Origin: Takashimella koratensis
Lineage: Eukaryota; Basidiomycota; Tremellomycetes; Trichosporonales; Tetragoniomycetaceae
Length of the DNA: 64,000 nt
Direction: 5' to 3'
NCBI GenBank assembly: GCA_003116875.1
Contig: BCKT01000001.1
Location: 2,165,486 to 2,229,485, forward strand
Shown here piece after piece: positions 1 through 13,297 of the stretch. Each line of letters begins with the position of its first letter. Positions within the stretch are counted from its first letter, which is position 1. The notes below the pieces were generated by a model. That model saw only the letters and a list, made by a program, of their open reading frames with translations, made no database searches and was not told where the DNA came from. A program made the position numbers and the translations under genes.

Positions 1-1
1 C

Positions 2-3000
2 CCGAAACGCGCCGAAGTCTCTCGTGACGGCGGACCTCGGGTCCCGCCCGAACTCCGTAAACGCGTTCGACGCGACCTCGGCCTCGTCTTCCCGGGCCAC
101 AAAGCGCCTGGAGAGGACGACTGGGACCCAGTAGTGCTCCCCGAGAGGTGGAAGGGGAAGACTAAGAAGGATCCAGTGCCTAGAGGGAAAGAGGTCATTC
201 TCAGGGAAGATGGGGACGCGATTATTATCGACGGACACGTTATTGAGAAACCGTTTGTGGAGAAGCCGGTAGATGGGGAAGATCACAACGTGTACATCTA
301 CTACCGAGGTGGTGGCGGTCGTAGGTTGTTCCGAAAAGTGAGTTGGATATCTCATTGGGGTAAGACACCTCAGGCAAGGAAGACCTATCAGGGCTGGGGG
401 CTTAAGCCTTCGCACCTGCTGTGGTGTTCGGTACGGCGGCCGGCGCGCGTCCCACAGGGTGGGCAGCGAAGGGAGAGCAGGAACAGCCATGATTAGAAGA
501 GGCTTGAATCGGGGACAGAGAGACCCATGAGGAAGACGAAGCGAGGACAAGGGAGTGGGCGGTATCGCAGGCATCATCAAGTTCTTAATGGACGCTGACC
601 CGTTCGTTCAGGTCGGTAACAAGTCTAGCGAGCACGACCCGAATCTGTACCACCCCCGAACGCTGGGCTCGTACATCTACGAAGAGTTTATTAACGTTGA
701 CAATGGTGAGCTATTGCCTTTGACCTTTGGACCGACAGCTGACCCATGCGCCAGCCGAGGATATCAAAGTCTACACCGTTGGAACCACCTTCTCCCACGC
801 CGAGACGCGCAAGTCGCCCGTCGTCGATGGTCTCGTCCAGCGTAACGCCGACGGCAAGGAGACGCGCTTTATTACCAAATTGTCGCCGCAGGAAGAGCAG
901 TACGCTCGCGATGTCGTCGATGCTTTCGGCCAGCGCGTGTGCGGGTTCGACCTCTTGCGTTGCGAAGGAGGGTCCCGCAGTATGGTCATTGACGTCAACG
1001 GTTGGAGCTTTGTCAAGGGCAATCAGGTACGTGCTAAACAATTGGGTGAAAGGTGACTGCGTGCTGATAAGAGCAGGCATACTATGACAAAGCCGCCGAG
1101 ATCTTGTCTGCCGTTTGCCAGACGGCGAGAGAACGAAAGGCAACATCAATGCAGGCGGCAGGTATCTCGAGGGTCATGCCCCCTCCAGACATTGCCGCGG
1201 CATCGTCGACCACTAGCACTCTCAGGGCGACTGTGACTGTTCTTCGTCACGCGGACCGCACCCCCAAGATGAAGCTCAAGTTCTCCTTCCCTGCACACGA
1301 AGAATGGGCGCGCCCCTTCCTCTCCCTCCTCCGAGGCCACAGGGAAGAAATCATCCTCCGCGACCCTCGCCAGCTCAACTACATCCTCCAAGCTGCCGAG
1401 GAATCGTCCAAACACCCAGATATCAAGCCGGAGATCATCGCCAAGCTCGATCAGCTGCGTGAAGTGCTCGGCAAGAAGATGTCGCTCGCGGGGACCAAGG
1501 CGCAGCTCAAGCCTAGTTTTGTGAAGAAGAAAGGGGAGAAGGATGATGAGAAGAAAGAGAAGAAGAAGAAGAAGGAAGTGAATTCGGACGAAGAGGATGA
1601 GGCTGCGACGGAGGAAGGGAACCGACGGATCGCGGAGTGGATCAAGCGCGGTAGCTTGGACAACAATGACGAGATGGACGACAACGTGACAAACCCGGAT
1701 ACTGTCCCTTCCGCTGTCAGTGGGACCACGGAACCTCCTCGGACTCCCGATATGCGCGCGCTCATCGGCGGGTACTCGCATGACCAGTCCAACATCCCCG
1801 AAGGTCTGGAGAAGATGCAACTCGTCGTCAAGTGGGGCGGCGAAAGCACCCACGCGGCTCGATACCAATCCCGCGACCTCGGCGATGCTTTCAAGAAGGA
1901 TATCATGATCATGAACAAGGACGTCTTGAATAATGTCAAGATCTACACTTCGTCAGAGAGACGAGTGATCAATACCGCCCAGGTCTTTGCGCACGCTCTG
2001 TTGGGTGTGGATAGTGGGTCCGGGGGAGGGTCAATGTCGATCTCGGGTGGTAGAGTGATGGAGGCTCAGTCGCACCCGGTGATTAGCCACCTCATTCAGC
2101 GACGAGACTTGCTAGATGATAATAATGCCGGCAAGGAGAAGATGGCCGAGGCGAAGAAGAAGCTCAAAGTGAGTTTGGTCTCTCTTGAGAGGAATCGCAT
2201 TCCTTGTACTGCATCTGGCAGTTACATTACGGAATGTGGCTAACCAACGACCCCAGATTCTGCTTCGTTCCGGGGAAACTGAAAAGCGAACCGACCTCGC
2301 CTGGCCAAAGTCATTCAAGAAGGAACCTGTTGAAGTCGTCGCTGAAGTTATCGAACAACTCACCGAACTCCGAGGCATCATGCGCCGCAACTACGAGAAC
2401 GGCAACGTTGACAGGTTTGCTCAACAGAGGTGGTGCAGTGGTGATAGTCCTTGGTTGTTCAAAGAGAGGTGGGAGAAGATCTTTGATGATTGGGTAGGAG
2501 TCAAACAAGAAAAGTTTGACCCGTCTCGAGTATCAGAATTGTACGACAGTGTAAGTCACAAGCCAGATTGAGACGAAGTTGAGATTGGCGATTGATATAA
2601 TGTTGCTTGGGGAGGCTTTGCTGATGATTTACCCTTGAGCATAGATCAAATACGATAGTCTGCACTACCGTAACTTTTTGTTCGCCGTCTTTGACCCCGA
2701 GGGTAAAGGGCAGTCGAGCAAGCCCGGCGCTGAGCAGCAGGATCGACGTGAGTGTAGAAAGTGAACGCAAAGGCCCTATAATTGTGCTGACGAGACTTTA
2801 CAGGCTTGCACGAGCTGTACGCCCGAGCCAAGGCCCTGTTCGACCTCGTCGGTCCGCAGGAGTACGGCATCGACGCTGAGGCCAAAGAGGAGATCGGCGT
2901 GCTCACTAGTCTCCCGCTCTTGCGTAAGGTCTGGGAAGACCTCGAAGAAGCCAGGACGACGGGCAAGTCCCTTGCGTGCTTTTACTTTACGTGAGTGAAG

Positions 3001-3736
3001 TTCACGCCCTTTCAGCTTTGCTTATCTCTCGGCCTTGGACGCGAGCTGATAATGGCCACTATTCAACACTCGCAGTAAGGAATCACACATTACGACCTTT
3101 GTTCACCTGTTGCTCGCCTCGGGTCTCCCTTTCACCAACGTCCGTATCCCTGAACTGGATTACTGCTCTCACTGCACTATCGAGCTGTGGGAGAAATCGT
3201 CCGGCCGGGGCACACAGAAGGATTTCTCGATCCGGTTGTCGATCAGTGAAGGCGCTCATAGCCCAGCTGTCCTGGACTCGAACGTCGACGCTGTGAGTAG
3301 ATGGGGTTCGGATGAAGCGATAAGTGTAGACGCATGACTGACTTCCGAACAGCGGCACAGCTTGACTGTTCAGCCGAAGAAGAAGCTCACGTCTCATGTC
3401 GACTGGGACCTCGCTCGTCAGTGCTTCTCCAAGCACTTTGACAAGGGTCTCTGGTTCTCAACCACTCCTCTTGAAGTGAGTTATCGGATCTAAACAGCCT
3501 CACTTGGGTCAATAATGTCCAAACTGCCTGCGCTCCAGTGATGACTTGATGAAAAACGAGCTAATCCTGTTTCTAAGGGAGACGAAGTGTACCTCAAGAA
3601 AGCAATCCAGGACGAATCTGTCCTCCCGCTCTCCCTTGCGCGCGCGGGCGAAGAGACACCGCGTATGGGCTCGGCAAACAGCGAGCGGGGACACCCCGGT
3701 GGGAGCGGAGGAAGCGAGGCTGCGTGGCCGTTGTAG
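2..3736 (+). CDS. Vip1/Asp1-type diphosphoinositol pentakisphosphate kinase (PPIP5K), 5' end outside window
   Basis: Bifunctional enzyme of inositol pyrophosphate metabolism: an N-terminal ATP-grasp kinase makes 1-IP7 from IP6, and a C-terminal histidine-acid-phosphatase-like domain removes the same phosphate. Ten exons are visible: 2-337, 612-705, 755-1026, 1077-2168, 2257-2550, 2645-2747, 2804-2990, 3076-3292, 3353-3475, 3578-3736 (958 residues, in frame throughout). Kinase landmarks are [15 protein letters not shown] near 255-305 and the [11 protein letters not shown] block near 990. The phosphatase signature LRHADRTPK is at about 1245-1270. A Lys/Glu/Asp-rich insertion (about 1500-1640) sits inside the phosphatase half. 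The beginning of the kinase domain is missing at the window edge. The first visible intron is long (274 nt); the others are 49-102 nt. Related fungal proteins control microtubules, polarity and phosphate signalling; that role is family knowledge, not seen here. Confidence 0.95.
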
Positions 3737-5038
3737 TCGTTGTAGTCGCTGTAGTGGTATAGATCAGGTACGGAAGAGTGCCGTGTGCATATCTGGGATT
3801 GTACTGTAGAGGTAAGAGAACGAATGCGTAGGTGCGCAGGTGCGCAAGTCTTGTTGTAAGTGGCGAGGATAGAGTGGTCAAGAAATGAAAGAAGAGGGCA
3901 AAGATGATAAAGAAGATAAAAGACGTAGTAGTGATACAGTCTGCAATCGATAAAGCGATGGATCTGTGGTAGAGGAAGCGAGACACGAAGCGAGAGTTGG
4001 TGCCACGGAGACCGAGATTGAAAGAGGGTCAGAAAGGGTGAGCAGCACAGCTTGGTCCAGGGTTTCACCAGGCGGCTCGGCGAATGGTTCCGTGAGTGTC
4101 ACTGCCACCATGACAGTTGTGAACCGGAATGCACGTGCATGGTGGGCACGCGGCCAACGTGGACTCTGGCTTTGGTCGGTGATGATGATCTTGACGTTGC
4201 AGCCGAGCGAGAACCGAGGGTATGTACAGTAGGTAGGCAGCCTCGCACCTCGCTCGCTCCCAGGGTGTGGGGTCGTGGTTTCGGCGTTGTAAAACACGGC
4301 CCAAAGAACGCACGTCGGCGATGACGTTTACCTCTGTGGGGTAAGGAATTCAAAGGAGGAACCGGGGGGCCAATAAAACGGGGAATTAGAAAATAAGAAA
4401 AAATCGCAAAGGCCGGCGGCGGGTGGATCGTAATCGCTCATAACCTGGTTTTGTAATCAAGTGTAATCGGGGCCAATAGGTTGCGGCTCCTAAAAAGCGA
4501 CGCAAGCCGAGTTGCGAAGTCCAAGTCGACTGAACTAAACCCGCCCGCCTGCCTGACTGATCTTCACATCTCACTCAACACCTCAATCTATCAGCCAAGA
4601 CTATCGCACACTGCTGCTACCTCCGGATCCGTACAAGGTTCTCTCATCCTTGTTATTATTCGAACCTGCGTTTGTTCTCTACTCGCTCCTTGACTGAGGT
4701 TGAGTATACTCTGGCCCGAGGCTTGGCGTTTGGTAGAATACTTCCCTCTCTCGCGCCGACTCGCAGTCGTTTTCGAGGGTTCGTCAACTGCGTCAAGGTT
4801 AGTTCTTAATCTCCATCTATTCATCTCACCTTTCACGTCTTGATTCCCTCGTGGAGGTGTTACTAACTCGCGTTTGAACAGCGACCAGCGACCTCGTACC
4901 GCTCTCGACTCTAGCCTCTACTAATTCATCGCACTCGCCTCTACACCCAACCAGGCCCCTCCTAGTTTCCCTCCTGCTTATCCTTCTCCTAACCTACTCC
5001 TATCCCTGCCTCGCATTACATCGACACTATACGCCACA
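3737..5038. other. intergenic, Vip1 3' flank and Osh promoter/5' UTR
   Basis: No protein-coding signal is convincing here. The right part is pyrimidine-rich, as expected for the 5' leader of the following oxysterol-binding protein gene, and contains a likely leader intron (listed separately). The left part, to about 4000, is the 3' flank of Vip1. Confidence 0.6.
4798..4881 (+). other. probable 5' UTR intron of the Osh gene
   Basis: A GTTAGT donor follows CAAG, the fungal-consensus branch site TACTAAC lies at 4861-4867, and the acceptor AACAG ends at 4881. It ends about 157 nt upstream of the ATG at 5039. Inferred from splice signals only. Confidence 0.55.
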
Positions 5039-7505
5039 ATGGGACTCCTCAGCCACAGTATGGAGTCGCTCAACCTCACCAAGTCGCGACGACAGAGCAA
5101 CGCGTCTTCAGGCGGGGGGGACGAAGCTCCCGATGGGAGGGAAGAGGATACGCGGAAACTTGATGAGAACGAAGGGCACATCTTGACTTCGATCATCTCT
5201 CAGTGTGAGTAGGGGTGCATAGGGCTCTAACACGAGATTGGGACGCGCGTGGGCCTGTAGGAACGAAAGGGGAGAGGTACAAGGGTGGCGATGGGTGGGA
5301 CAGTGTGCGAGCGGTGGTAGGATGTGGGCCGGCGGACTTCGGCGGGGGAGGTGACGAGTAACGATCAGGGAATATGGTGCTTCCATGCGCGACATGGAGG
5401 GTTGCGAGGGAGAGACCTAAGCTACAACCAAATGTACCACCCGCTGACCCCGAGTTAACGCGAAACAGTGCGACCAGGAATGGACTTGTCAAAGATTGCG
5501 CTCCCGACATTCGTCCTTGAACCTCGATCGCTACTCGAACGAATCACTGATTTCTTCTCTCACCCTGACCTCATCTTTGGGTACGTCTCATCGCCTAATC
5601 GATTACCTCCCTCTGAGCTACCCGCTCTGCTTTCCCTGTCCTTGCTGGTTTACCCCTCGCCTCTGCTGACTCGCCACCAGTGCCGAAAACGAGCCCGAGG
5701 CCAAGGACAGGTTTATCCGCGTCATGACTTTCTACCTCTCCGGCTGGCACATCAAGCCCAAAGGGTAAGCCCCAAGTTTCTCCTCCCACGTTGTCAAAAA
5801 ACCGTAAAGATGAAGAGCAAGATCTGACTCATCCCGCAGTGTCAAGAAGCCGTACAACCCCGTCCTCGGCGAGTTCTTCCGCTGCGCGTATTACTACCCA
5901 GATGGCTCGGAGGGGTTCTACGTCGCCGAGCAGGTCTCACATCACCCTGTGAGTTTGGCGAATCCCTGGCAATGCGGGAGTAAGGGCTGACTGAATGGAA
6001 TCTATCGTATAGCCGGTCTCTGCGTTCTTCTATGTCAGCCCTAAGAACGGACTGTTGATCACGGGCGAACTCAAGCCAAAGGTGAGTAGATCGTTTAATG
6101 CTGAAGCCACCGGCGTTTGCGAATTTAAATTGGCGTAGGCTGATGATTCTGTGCCGTTTGTAGTCCAAGTTCCTGGGCAACTCTGCAGCGACGATCATGG
6201 AGGGTGAAGACCGAATTCGTCTACTCAACCGGCCAGAAGACGGCGAGTATGCCATCTCCGTAAGTACTGTGATGTCTCTCCGGCTTCAAGTTCGACCACA
6301 TCGTCGGCAGCGCTGACAGATTTTGAAGATGCCAAATACGTACGCCCGAGGTATCCTGTTCGGAACCATGTTGCTCGAGTTGGGAGACTTGTCGACGGTC
6401 AAGAACGAGAAGATGGACTACAAGTGCGACGTGGAGTTCAAGACCAAGGTGGGGGTTTCTGCGGCACTCAGGAGTCATTGCTAACGCCCTGCCTTTCGTA
6501 TACAGGGGTGGATCTCAGGCGGTTACAATGTCATCCACGGTAACGTCAAGGGCCCTCATCGTGCCGACGTTGGCGAGGTCACAGGATTTTGGAGCTCCAT
6601 TATAGAGTTTGCAGACAAGGCGACCGGCAAGAAATCGGTTGTCTTTGATGCTGCTCGTGCAAAGTCGTCGCCAAAGTCGGTACTCCCAGAGGCTGACCAG
6701 GAAGAGTTTGAGTCGAGGCGGTGAGTTCCTGGTCTACTTCAAAGCAGCATGATAAAGCTGGTCTCCCGATTGAGGGTGTGTGCATGACGCTGACAGCTTG
6801 ATCGGTTAGGTTGTGGACCAAGCTCACAGCCGCGATCAAGAAGTCCGATCAGACTGCGGCGCAAGAGGCCAAGTCAGCGGTGGAAGAGCATCAGCGAGAT
6901 CTCGTTCGTCAACGAGAAGCAGAGGGCAAGCCTCCACCCGAATCGCGATTCTTCAAGCACGTTGCAGGTGATAAGTGGATGCCGCGACTAGACGTCGACA
7001 AGTAAGTCATATCTTCATTTTCTGATCTCCACTCTAAAGCTCGTTGATTGTATTTGATTCTGACGCCTGACCCCCTCCACTTTCCCCTTCCCGATAATCG
7101 TATTCCGCTACAGCCTGACGAAAGACGTGGAAGAGATGACCGAAGCGGTTAAGAAATTCATCTTTGGCGACAAGCCCGTCCCTCCGAAATGTTCGGCAGC
7201 GCCATCAGGTACCCCACCCTCTGGCACTCCCGTGTCTGCGAAGTCGCCTGTGCCTGTATCTGCGACAGCACCCAACTCGGCTGTTAGCGCAACGAGCATC
7301 GATTCCGCTTCGGAACCTCGTGAGTTGAGAATGGTCCCTGATTTGAACCAAACAAGGGCACAGAATTAGGCGTCCGAGCCCGAGTGGTCCCGTTTGTGCA
7401 GGGAGGACAAGGATTGGACGCTAACGATGCCCAGCCTCCTCGTCGACTACTCCAGGCCCACCCGCTCCAGGTCCAAAGTACGACCGCCCCGTGGAATCAA
7501 AGTGA
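5039..7505 (+). CDS. oxysterol-binding protein homologue, short Osh4/Kes1-like type
   Basis: Lipid-transfer protein of the ORP/Osh family, which exchanges sterol and PI4P between membranes. Eleven exons: 5039-5204, 5469-5580, 5681-5764, 5840-5948, 6013-6081, 6164-6259, 6329-6448, 6506-6720, 6810-7001, 7114-7319, 7435-7505, giving 479 residues. Family landmarks: [17 protein letters not shown] near the start, the ORP signature EQVSHHPPVSAFF split by an intron at 5949-6012, then [15 protein letters not shown] and WMPRLDVDN near the end. There is no PH domain or ankyrin repeats, so it is a lipid-binding-domain-only form. The last 24 codons form a Pro/Ala/Ser-rich tail; the phase-1 junction 7319/7435 gives a clean ending at TGA, whereas reading through 7320 gives an unrelated tail. 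The ATG at 5039 is the first in frame and follows a pyrimidine-rich leader. Confidence 0.95.
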
Positions 7506-8842
7506 CCGTAGCAGGGCTTACCAACCTCGCGACTCCACCCTTCCCTCCTACCCCTACCACCTACTCTTTGTTGCCACATTTGATCGCCTAGACCGTGTTC
7601 ATCAAAGACTCCAGAATCCAGATCCGCAGAAATCGAGACCTGAAGATTCTTCTCAGACTACCAAACACCGACTCTACATTGAAATCAAAACACCGTCTCC
7701 GACCTTTCGCCCCTGTCCTCATCGCCAGTTACAATCGAAGAAATGATATATTGCTCTCAACTACTGAACCTCTTTTAGTCTCTCTTTATGTGTACACTTT
7801 CCCAGCCGAACCTATCAAGCGAGGTGATGAATGAATGAATGACATGGTCGTGAATGTGCTCTAGGATTACTAGACTATGGACTGTGGTGGCCCGGAAACA
7901 ATCTTTTGCTGATCCGAGTCCCGGCAATGACGATCGCTAGATCCGTGCCTGTGACGTATCCTCCACTCTCCGTTTCCAGCAAACTTTGCGGTCTGTATTC
8001 ACCGACAAAATCGCACCTACCTCACCCCGCATCGCGACCCCACAACCCCATCCATAGCGACCTAGTTGCGATCCTATGACGCGCCTATCCTGCTGTGCTT
8101 TCTGATGCATGGCTACCCTGGTCCAGATCGCTCCTCTCGGCGCTGCTGCGATCTCTCCCCGTGTGACTTGCAGAGCGCCGGATGGTGATTTGGTGGCCTT
8201 AGCGTAGCACGACGGGGAGTGTTTCGCCTTTGTTGGCTGGATCGGGTGTGATGTCATGATCTGAGGATAGGATGGCTCCAGTTCCGGTGCAGTCCGCAGA
8301 CGATCCGACTTTGACGCGCTTAGCTGGGACGAGAGCTCGCTTGCCTGTTGCTTCTTCCTCTCCTGCTCCAGCTCCAGCTCCAGGCACTCGTGGTGAGCCA
8401 GTTGGATCTGGTCTTGTGCCCGTGCCCAGCATCATCATCACCCTCAGCATCATCGACTCGTTCCTCCCTCCTCCTTACCTGCTTGTCTCCATCCAGCAAT
8501 TAGCAATTGCACCACTACCACACAACCTCTCCCCATTCAGTGGCCCTGTCTCCCACACGGGCACGACCCGGAGGCCTTGAATGTCATGCTCGACCTGGTC
8601 CACACGCAGCAGCAGCAGCAAGTTGGTGCTCATCGCCCTCTGCTCACATCGCCGCTCGATCTGCCATTACGTACTTCCTCGTGGTCTCCACGCCCCTCCC
8701 TTGTGAATGGAGAGATCATGTCATGATGCAACCGCTCCCCCTACCCCGCTGCCCCCGATGTGACGTCTATATATAATACACCCCACCGCTCCCACCACCG
8801 CCGCTCTTTCTCCTCAACTACACCCACTCACAATATCCAACC
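7506..8842. other. intergenic, Osh 3' flank and promoter of the HAM1-family gene
   Basis: About 1.3 kb without a gene I can support. A TATA-like TATATATAATA occurs at about 8768-8778, roughly 65-75 nt upstream of the ATG at 8843, followed by a CACC/CTCC-rich leader. Both-strand ORFs here are short and compositionally simple. Confidence 0.6.
8768..8778 (+). promoter_or_regulatory. TATA-like box of the HAM1-family gene
   Basis: TATATATAATA sits 65-75 nt upstream of the predicted ATG, a plausible core-promoter distance in fungi. Seen in sequence; function inferred. Confidence 0.5.
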
Positions 8843-11800
8843 ATGAGTGTACCAGCAACCCGATCAGAGATTAAAGAGAAGCCGTCCAAGGCCGGCGTTA
8901 CCGTCGCTGCAAGAGGTGACGAGATGGAGGCTGATGTCCAGAGGAAGATGAAGCTCTGGGGAGTCGTCGAGGCCTTCCGTGATGGGTGAGTACTGGACTG
9001 TCACTGTAGTCGATCCCTTGACGTCGATGCCGATCGGTGGAGTGAACCTGGTGATAATTGGAGCTATCCAGGGAGGACAACAGGAGGATAGGAGGCTAAC
9101 GACTCTTTCAGACGCATGCCAGACAACGAGCAAATCGACAAGGCTCTCGAGTACGCCGTCAACCACTCCCCCGTCGACGTCGACAAGCTCTCGCCAGAAG
9201 GCAAGGTCCTCGTTGACGACATTCGGTGAGTCTTGTCCTCAACCCCCTGCACCCTGCGCACCCTGCTCCTCCCCTCGACGCGAACCCACGGCTTGAGCCC
9301 CGCTAACCCCACCTAGCGACATTCTCGAGACTATGCGCTCGATCGTTCAGGAGAAGAACGCCGATGAAGTCTTCCAGAACTCCCTGTACCAGTCTTACCA
9401 CGGCGACACCTCTGATGTCGGTCCCAACGGCGAGGTCATTCCCGTCTCTGGTGACCAGGTCAAGGCGGACGCCAACAAGGCCGCTGAGCACATCCGTGTT
9501 CTCATCACCCTTTTCCTTACCAACGGTGAGGCGCGCAAGATTCTCAACGACCTCGGTATCATCGGTCGCGACCTCTTCGCTACTGCGGCTGCCAAGGCGG
9601 CCGACAAGGCTAGGCCAAGCCAGGACAAGCTTGAGCAGGTCGACAAGGAAGCACCGTCGAACCAGTGGAAGGGGGCCGATGGGAAGATTCATGGGACAGA
9701 CGAGACACCAGAGCTTCAGCTCAAGGGGCCTAACGGCGCCGAGATTAGGTACCACCCACGTCAGGACCCGTCCGAAGCCAAGTGAGTGAACATGGATTGT
9801 GACAGGAATTACAGATGGAGAGAGGGAGGTATTGACGGGTTTTTTGTAGGATCCACGATGGCCAGGGCAACACGACCACCGCTGGCGAGGCATACGACAA
9901 GTACCAGTCCACCAAAGAGGACGCGAAGCAAGCTGCCGTTGACCAGGCTACTGGTGGTAGCGGTGACGCCTCTGACGCCGCCCAGCGCGCACAATCGACC
10001 GTCGACTCTGAAGTCAAGCCACGCACCGGCGAGGCGCAGTCGCACCTGCAAGACCTCAACTCGGCCCGCGACCCCAACGCCTCGCTCTCGCAGCAGAAGG
10101 ACCAGGTCCTCAGCGCAGCGCAGGACAAGGCTCCCGACGATATCAACAGCACCGACGACGCCAAGGACCAGGCCCGAGGCAAGTTGAACCAGCTCAAGGA
10201 CAAGATTCCCGAAGAGCACCGCGCCAAGGCCGCCGACGCGCTCGACACCACCAAGGGAATCATCAAGGACTCGTTCCCCGAAGAGCGCAGGGACCAGTTC
10301 ATCTACCGCCTCAAGAAGGTTGTGTGAGTATTTGTGACGGCTCGACAGTCCTTGTCCTTTGGATTCTTGCTGACACCTCCTAGCGTCGAGTGCCAGCAGC
10401 ACAAGGACTACCAATCTGCCATGTCGTGGCTCCTCGACACCCTCGACACTTATCAGGGCCACGCGAAGCACACGCACAACAAGGTCGCCGAGACCGCACA
10501 GGATGCCGCCGACCACCCGGTCGTCTCGGGCGCCGTTAGCGGGTTTGTCACTCTCCTCGAACGCTTCGCCAACGGGCGCAGCACCGATGGTATTCGCGAC
10601 GCCCTCGACCAGCTCTACACCGACTCTCAAAACGACAAGGAGCTCAAGGAATGGTGGAGCACTGCAGACGACTACATACACCGCGTCTTGCTCGAACCTG
10701 GGTTCATCTTGGACGACTCGTGTGACGAGGAAGGCCGACAGCTCCGCGAGTCGGGCAAATACTTCTTCCAGGGTGAGTGGGACGCGAACGTTACAGATCG
10801 CATAGATAGTATTGTGGTCGGGTGAGAGCACGCAGCTAACGATTTCCCGTAGACAAGTACCGTGGCCACTGGGACCGACTCTGGGACGAGATCAAGACAT
10901 GGTTCACCGCTCTGGCCGACGACCCGCTCAACCAGCGCTTCGGCGACGACTGGAAGCGACTTGTCAAGGACCTCTTGTTCGATGCTGAGGGCAACATGAC
11001 CTTCAAGCCCAAGCTTTGGTCCGACATCCGCCACGTCGTCTTGCCCCAACTCATCAAGCAGATTGGCTACCTCCCCATCCCTCGTGCCGAGTACACCGAC
11101 GATAAGATTGACCTCGTTGTCGAGAACCTCGTTCTCTCTGGCCCCAACCTCTTCCCCAACGTCGTCGTCCTCGAGAACCACAACTACTTCAAGTTCTCGC
11201 CCTACGACTCGATCAACAAGACCCTCGACACCAACCACCACAGGTTCAGGGTCGGGCTTAGCCAGATCCAGGCAGACATTCGAGACGTCGCGTTCAGTTT
11301 CAGAAAGCGTGCTGGCTTCCCCAAGATCTCGGACCACGGTTTGGCAGACGTCGTTATCTCCGGCCAGGGTATTTCGGTCAACCTTGAGGTCGAGACTGTC
11401 GAGAACCGCCGCGACTCGGTCTTCAAAGTGAGTTGAGACGCCATCATGTGAAGAACCACAAAAGGGTTGAGCCTCTACTGACGACCGCTACAGGTCAACA
11501 CCGTCGACGTTACCATCGACAATCTCAAGTGGAACATTCGTGATGCCAAGCACGAGCTGTTGTACAAGTTTATCCGTACCGCCGCGACCACGACGATCAA
11601 GAAGGCGATCCAGGCCGCGGTCGAGTCGTCGATCCGCTCTGGGCTCGACTACCTTGACGAGCAGCTTGTCGAGGTCCGCAACAACGTGAGTGTCACACGG
11701 GCTGTAAGGCAAGCAGTTTCTACTTGGGGCAAGTGCTGACGACAGAGCAGATGGAAGAGGCCAAGAAGAGCGACGAGACTACTCGTCGCCAGGCTCTCCA

Positions 11801-12197
11801 GGACCTGTACAGGCGCAAGAAGGACGAGGCTGCCGAGAAGAAGGCCAACGCGGACAAGCGCAACTCTACCTTCCGTATCGTCACCGATCGCGACTCTCAG
11901 ATCAACCCGGATATGACTCACGACTCTACCAAGTCTATCGCGAAGCGAATGTACAAGGTCGAGGATGCGGCGCACTCGGGCAAGGCATGGCGATCGCCTG
12001 CGTTTGACTGGGTCGACCCGGCTCACCCTGCTGTGACCGGCGAGCATCACCCTGATGCCAAAGCCGGTGCTGCGGCAGGGAAGACGTTGACGAGTAAAGC
12101 GCCCACACCCGATACCGCTGCTGCCGAGAAGAAGGCTGAGGAGAAAGTCGGCCAGGCCCAGGGAGCCGCCGAGTCGGCCAAGCAGCAAGTCCAGTAA
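8843..12197 (+). CDS. HAM1-family fungal lipid-binding-like protein (DUF5923/DUF4449 type)
   Basis: Large protein of 932 residues from eight exons: 8843-8985, 9112-9225, 9317-9781, 9850-10323, 10384-10772, 10853-11427, 11494-11685, 11751-12197. I assign it to the fungal HAM1 family (N-terminal HAM1_N region, C-terminal HAM1_C/DUF4449) on overall layout: helical N-terminus with ALEYAVNHSP, a long hydrophilic Ala/Gln/Asp/Lys-rich middle (exon 4), then the well-ordered RGHWDRLWDEIKTWF region and a beta-rich segment with VVENLVLSGPNLFP and SFRKRAGFPKISDHG. The C-terminal part is thought to be a TULIP-like lipid-binding fold related to BPI proteins. A Lys/Glu/Ala-rich coiled-coil-like tail follows. 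Molecular function is poorly known; a role at membranes is family inference. No signal peptide or membrane segment is visible. Confidence 0.8.
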
Positions 12198-12529
12198 TTT
12201 CGTGACAGACGTGATCAGTGAAGGATGGAATGGGTAATCAGTTGAGAAGCAACATGTCAGTGTATCCAGATAGTTCCGGCTGAGCAATCACGAATTTTTT
12301 CAGAGAGGTGTGCGGAAGTGAATCGGATGAGATATGTTTATAGCCTTATTATACGATATGCAACGAATGAGACTGTGATTCGATTCCAAGTAGACTAGGA
12401 CGAAGTGGGCAAGGTGTCGACTCGACTCGAGTCGGATGGTGTCAAAGGGGTGATGTGCCACGATCCCACAGGGTTAGGGTTCAGTACCAGGGCCGAGGTC
12501 GAGATGGTGCCTGATGAGTGGATATATGT

Positions 12530-12558
<29 letters not shown>
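12530..12558. repeat. (GT)n microsatellite
   Basis: About 14 uninterrupted GT units followed by TATGTGTGTATG. It lies 330 nt downstream of the HAM1-family stop. Confidence 0.95.
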
Positions 12559-12565
<7 letters not shown>

Positions 12566-13269
12566 TATGTGGTTTATCTTTCGACTCGGTGCTCCGTTTT
12601 CCACTCTTTCCCATTATCCCATTATCCCTCTCGGCATTCTCGCATCTTCTCGACTCACTCGACTCACCATGTCTAGCGGCTGAGCGGAGCTCGGGGTCGT
12701 TCCATTAGTCATCGGGCCCCTACCCCCCTCCCTACTCTCACCTACCTGCTGCCCACCCGCCCACTTGTTCCGCACGCACTGGAAACGACTGTGCACCGGT
12801 AAAGGACTTTTTTTTTGACTCGGACCGCCTGCTCTGTGTATACCCCCCGATCAGCCGGCAGGCCGAAGAGCGTACGACCACACCGTCACCACTCTCACTC
12901 ACACTCACAAGCAACACCCTCAAACCCCCCCCCCTCCCTCCCTCCACCCCCATCGGACGCAATATCGACTCCGAATAGACACCTAGCGCAGCTGAAGAGA
13001 TCGACATTATCACATCGCCTTACTCATCGAGCTCTTATCTGAGCTACCGACGTGGAGGTTGGAACTCACCAGAACGACAGGAAATCACAACAGACAACAA
13101 ACATCGTCTCACCTCGCTAAACTGGTTACCGTTGCGAGCTCCCCTCGACTCGACTCACCTTTCCCCCCTCCCTCACCCCTCACCCCTCACCCGTCCCTCA
13201 CCCGCCCACCACTCGACTCGTGCCACGTCTCCCCCTGCTCATGCGCCTAATCCACTGATCTCATCAAGG

Positions 13270-13297
13270 CACACACACACACACACACACACACCCC
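13270..13297. repeat. (CA)n microsatellite in the arrestin-like gene promoter
   Basis: About 14 CA units, 60-90 nt upstream of the predicted ATG at 13358. A TATATAAA motif follows at about 13342-13349, only 9-16 nt before that ATG. Confidence 0.9.

Noticed and set aside
9809..10831. Long open frame on the minus strand (340 codons)
   Set aside because: It lies antisense to exons 4 and 5 of the HAM1-family gene, whose coding exons join in phase across both ends; the antisense frame is a shadow of biased codon use.
12474..12482. GGGTTAGGG-like telomere repeat; a similar GTAGGGTTTAGGGTG near 20095
   Set aside because: Single units inside gene-rich DNA, not an array.
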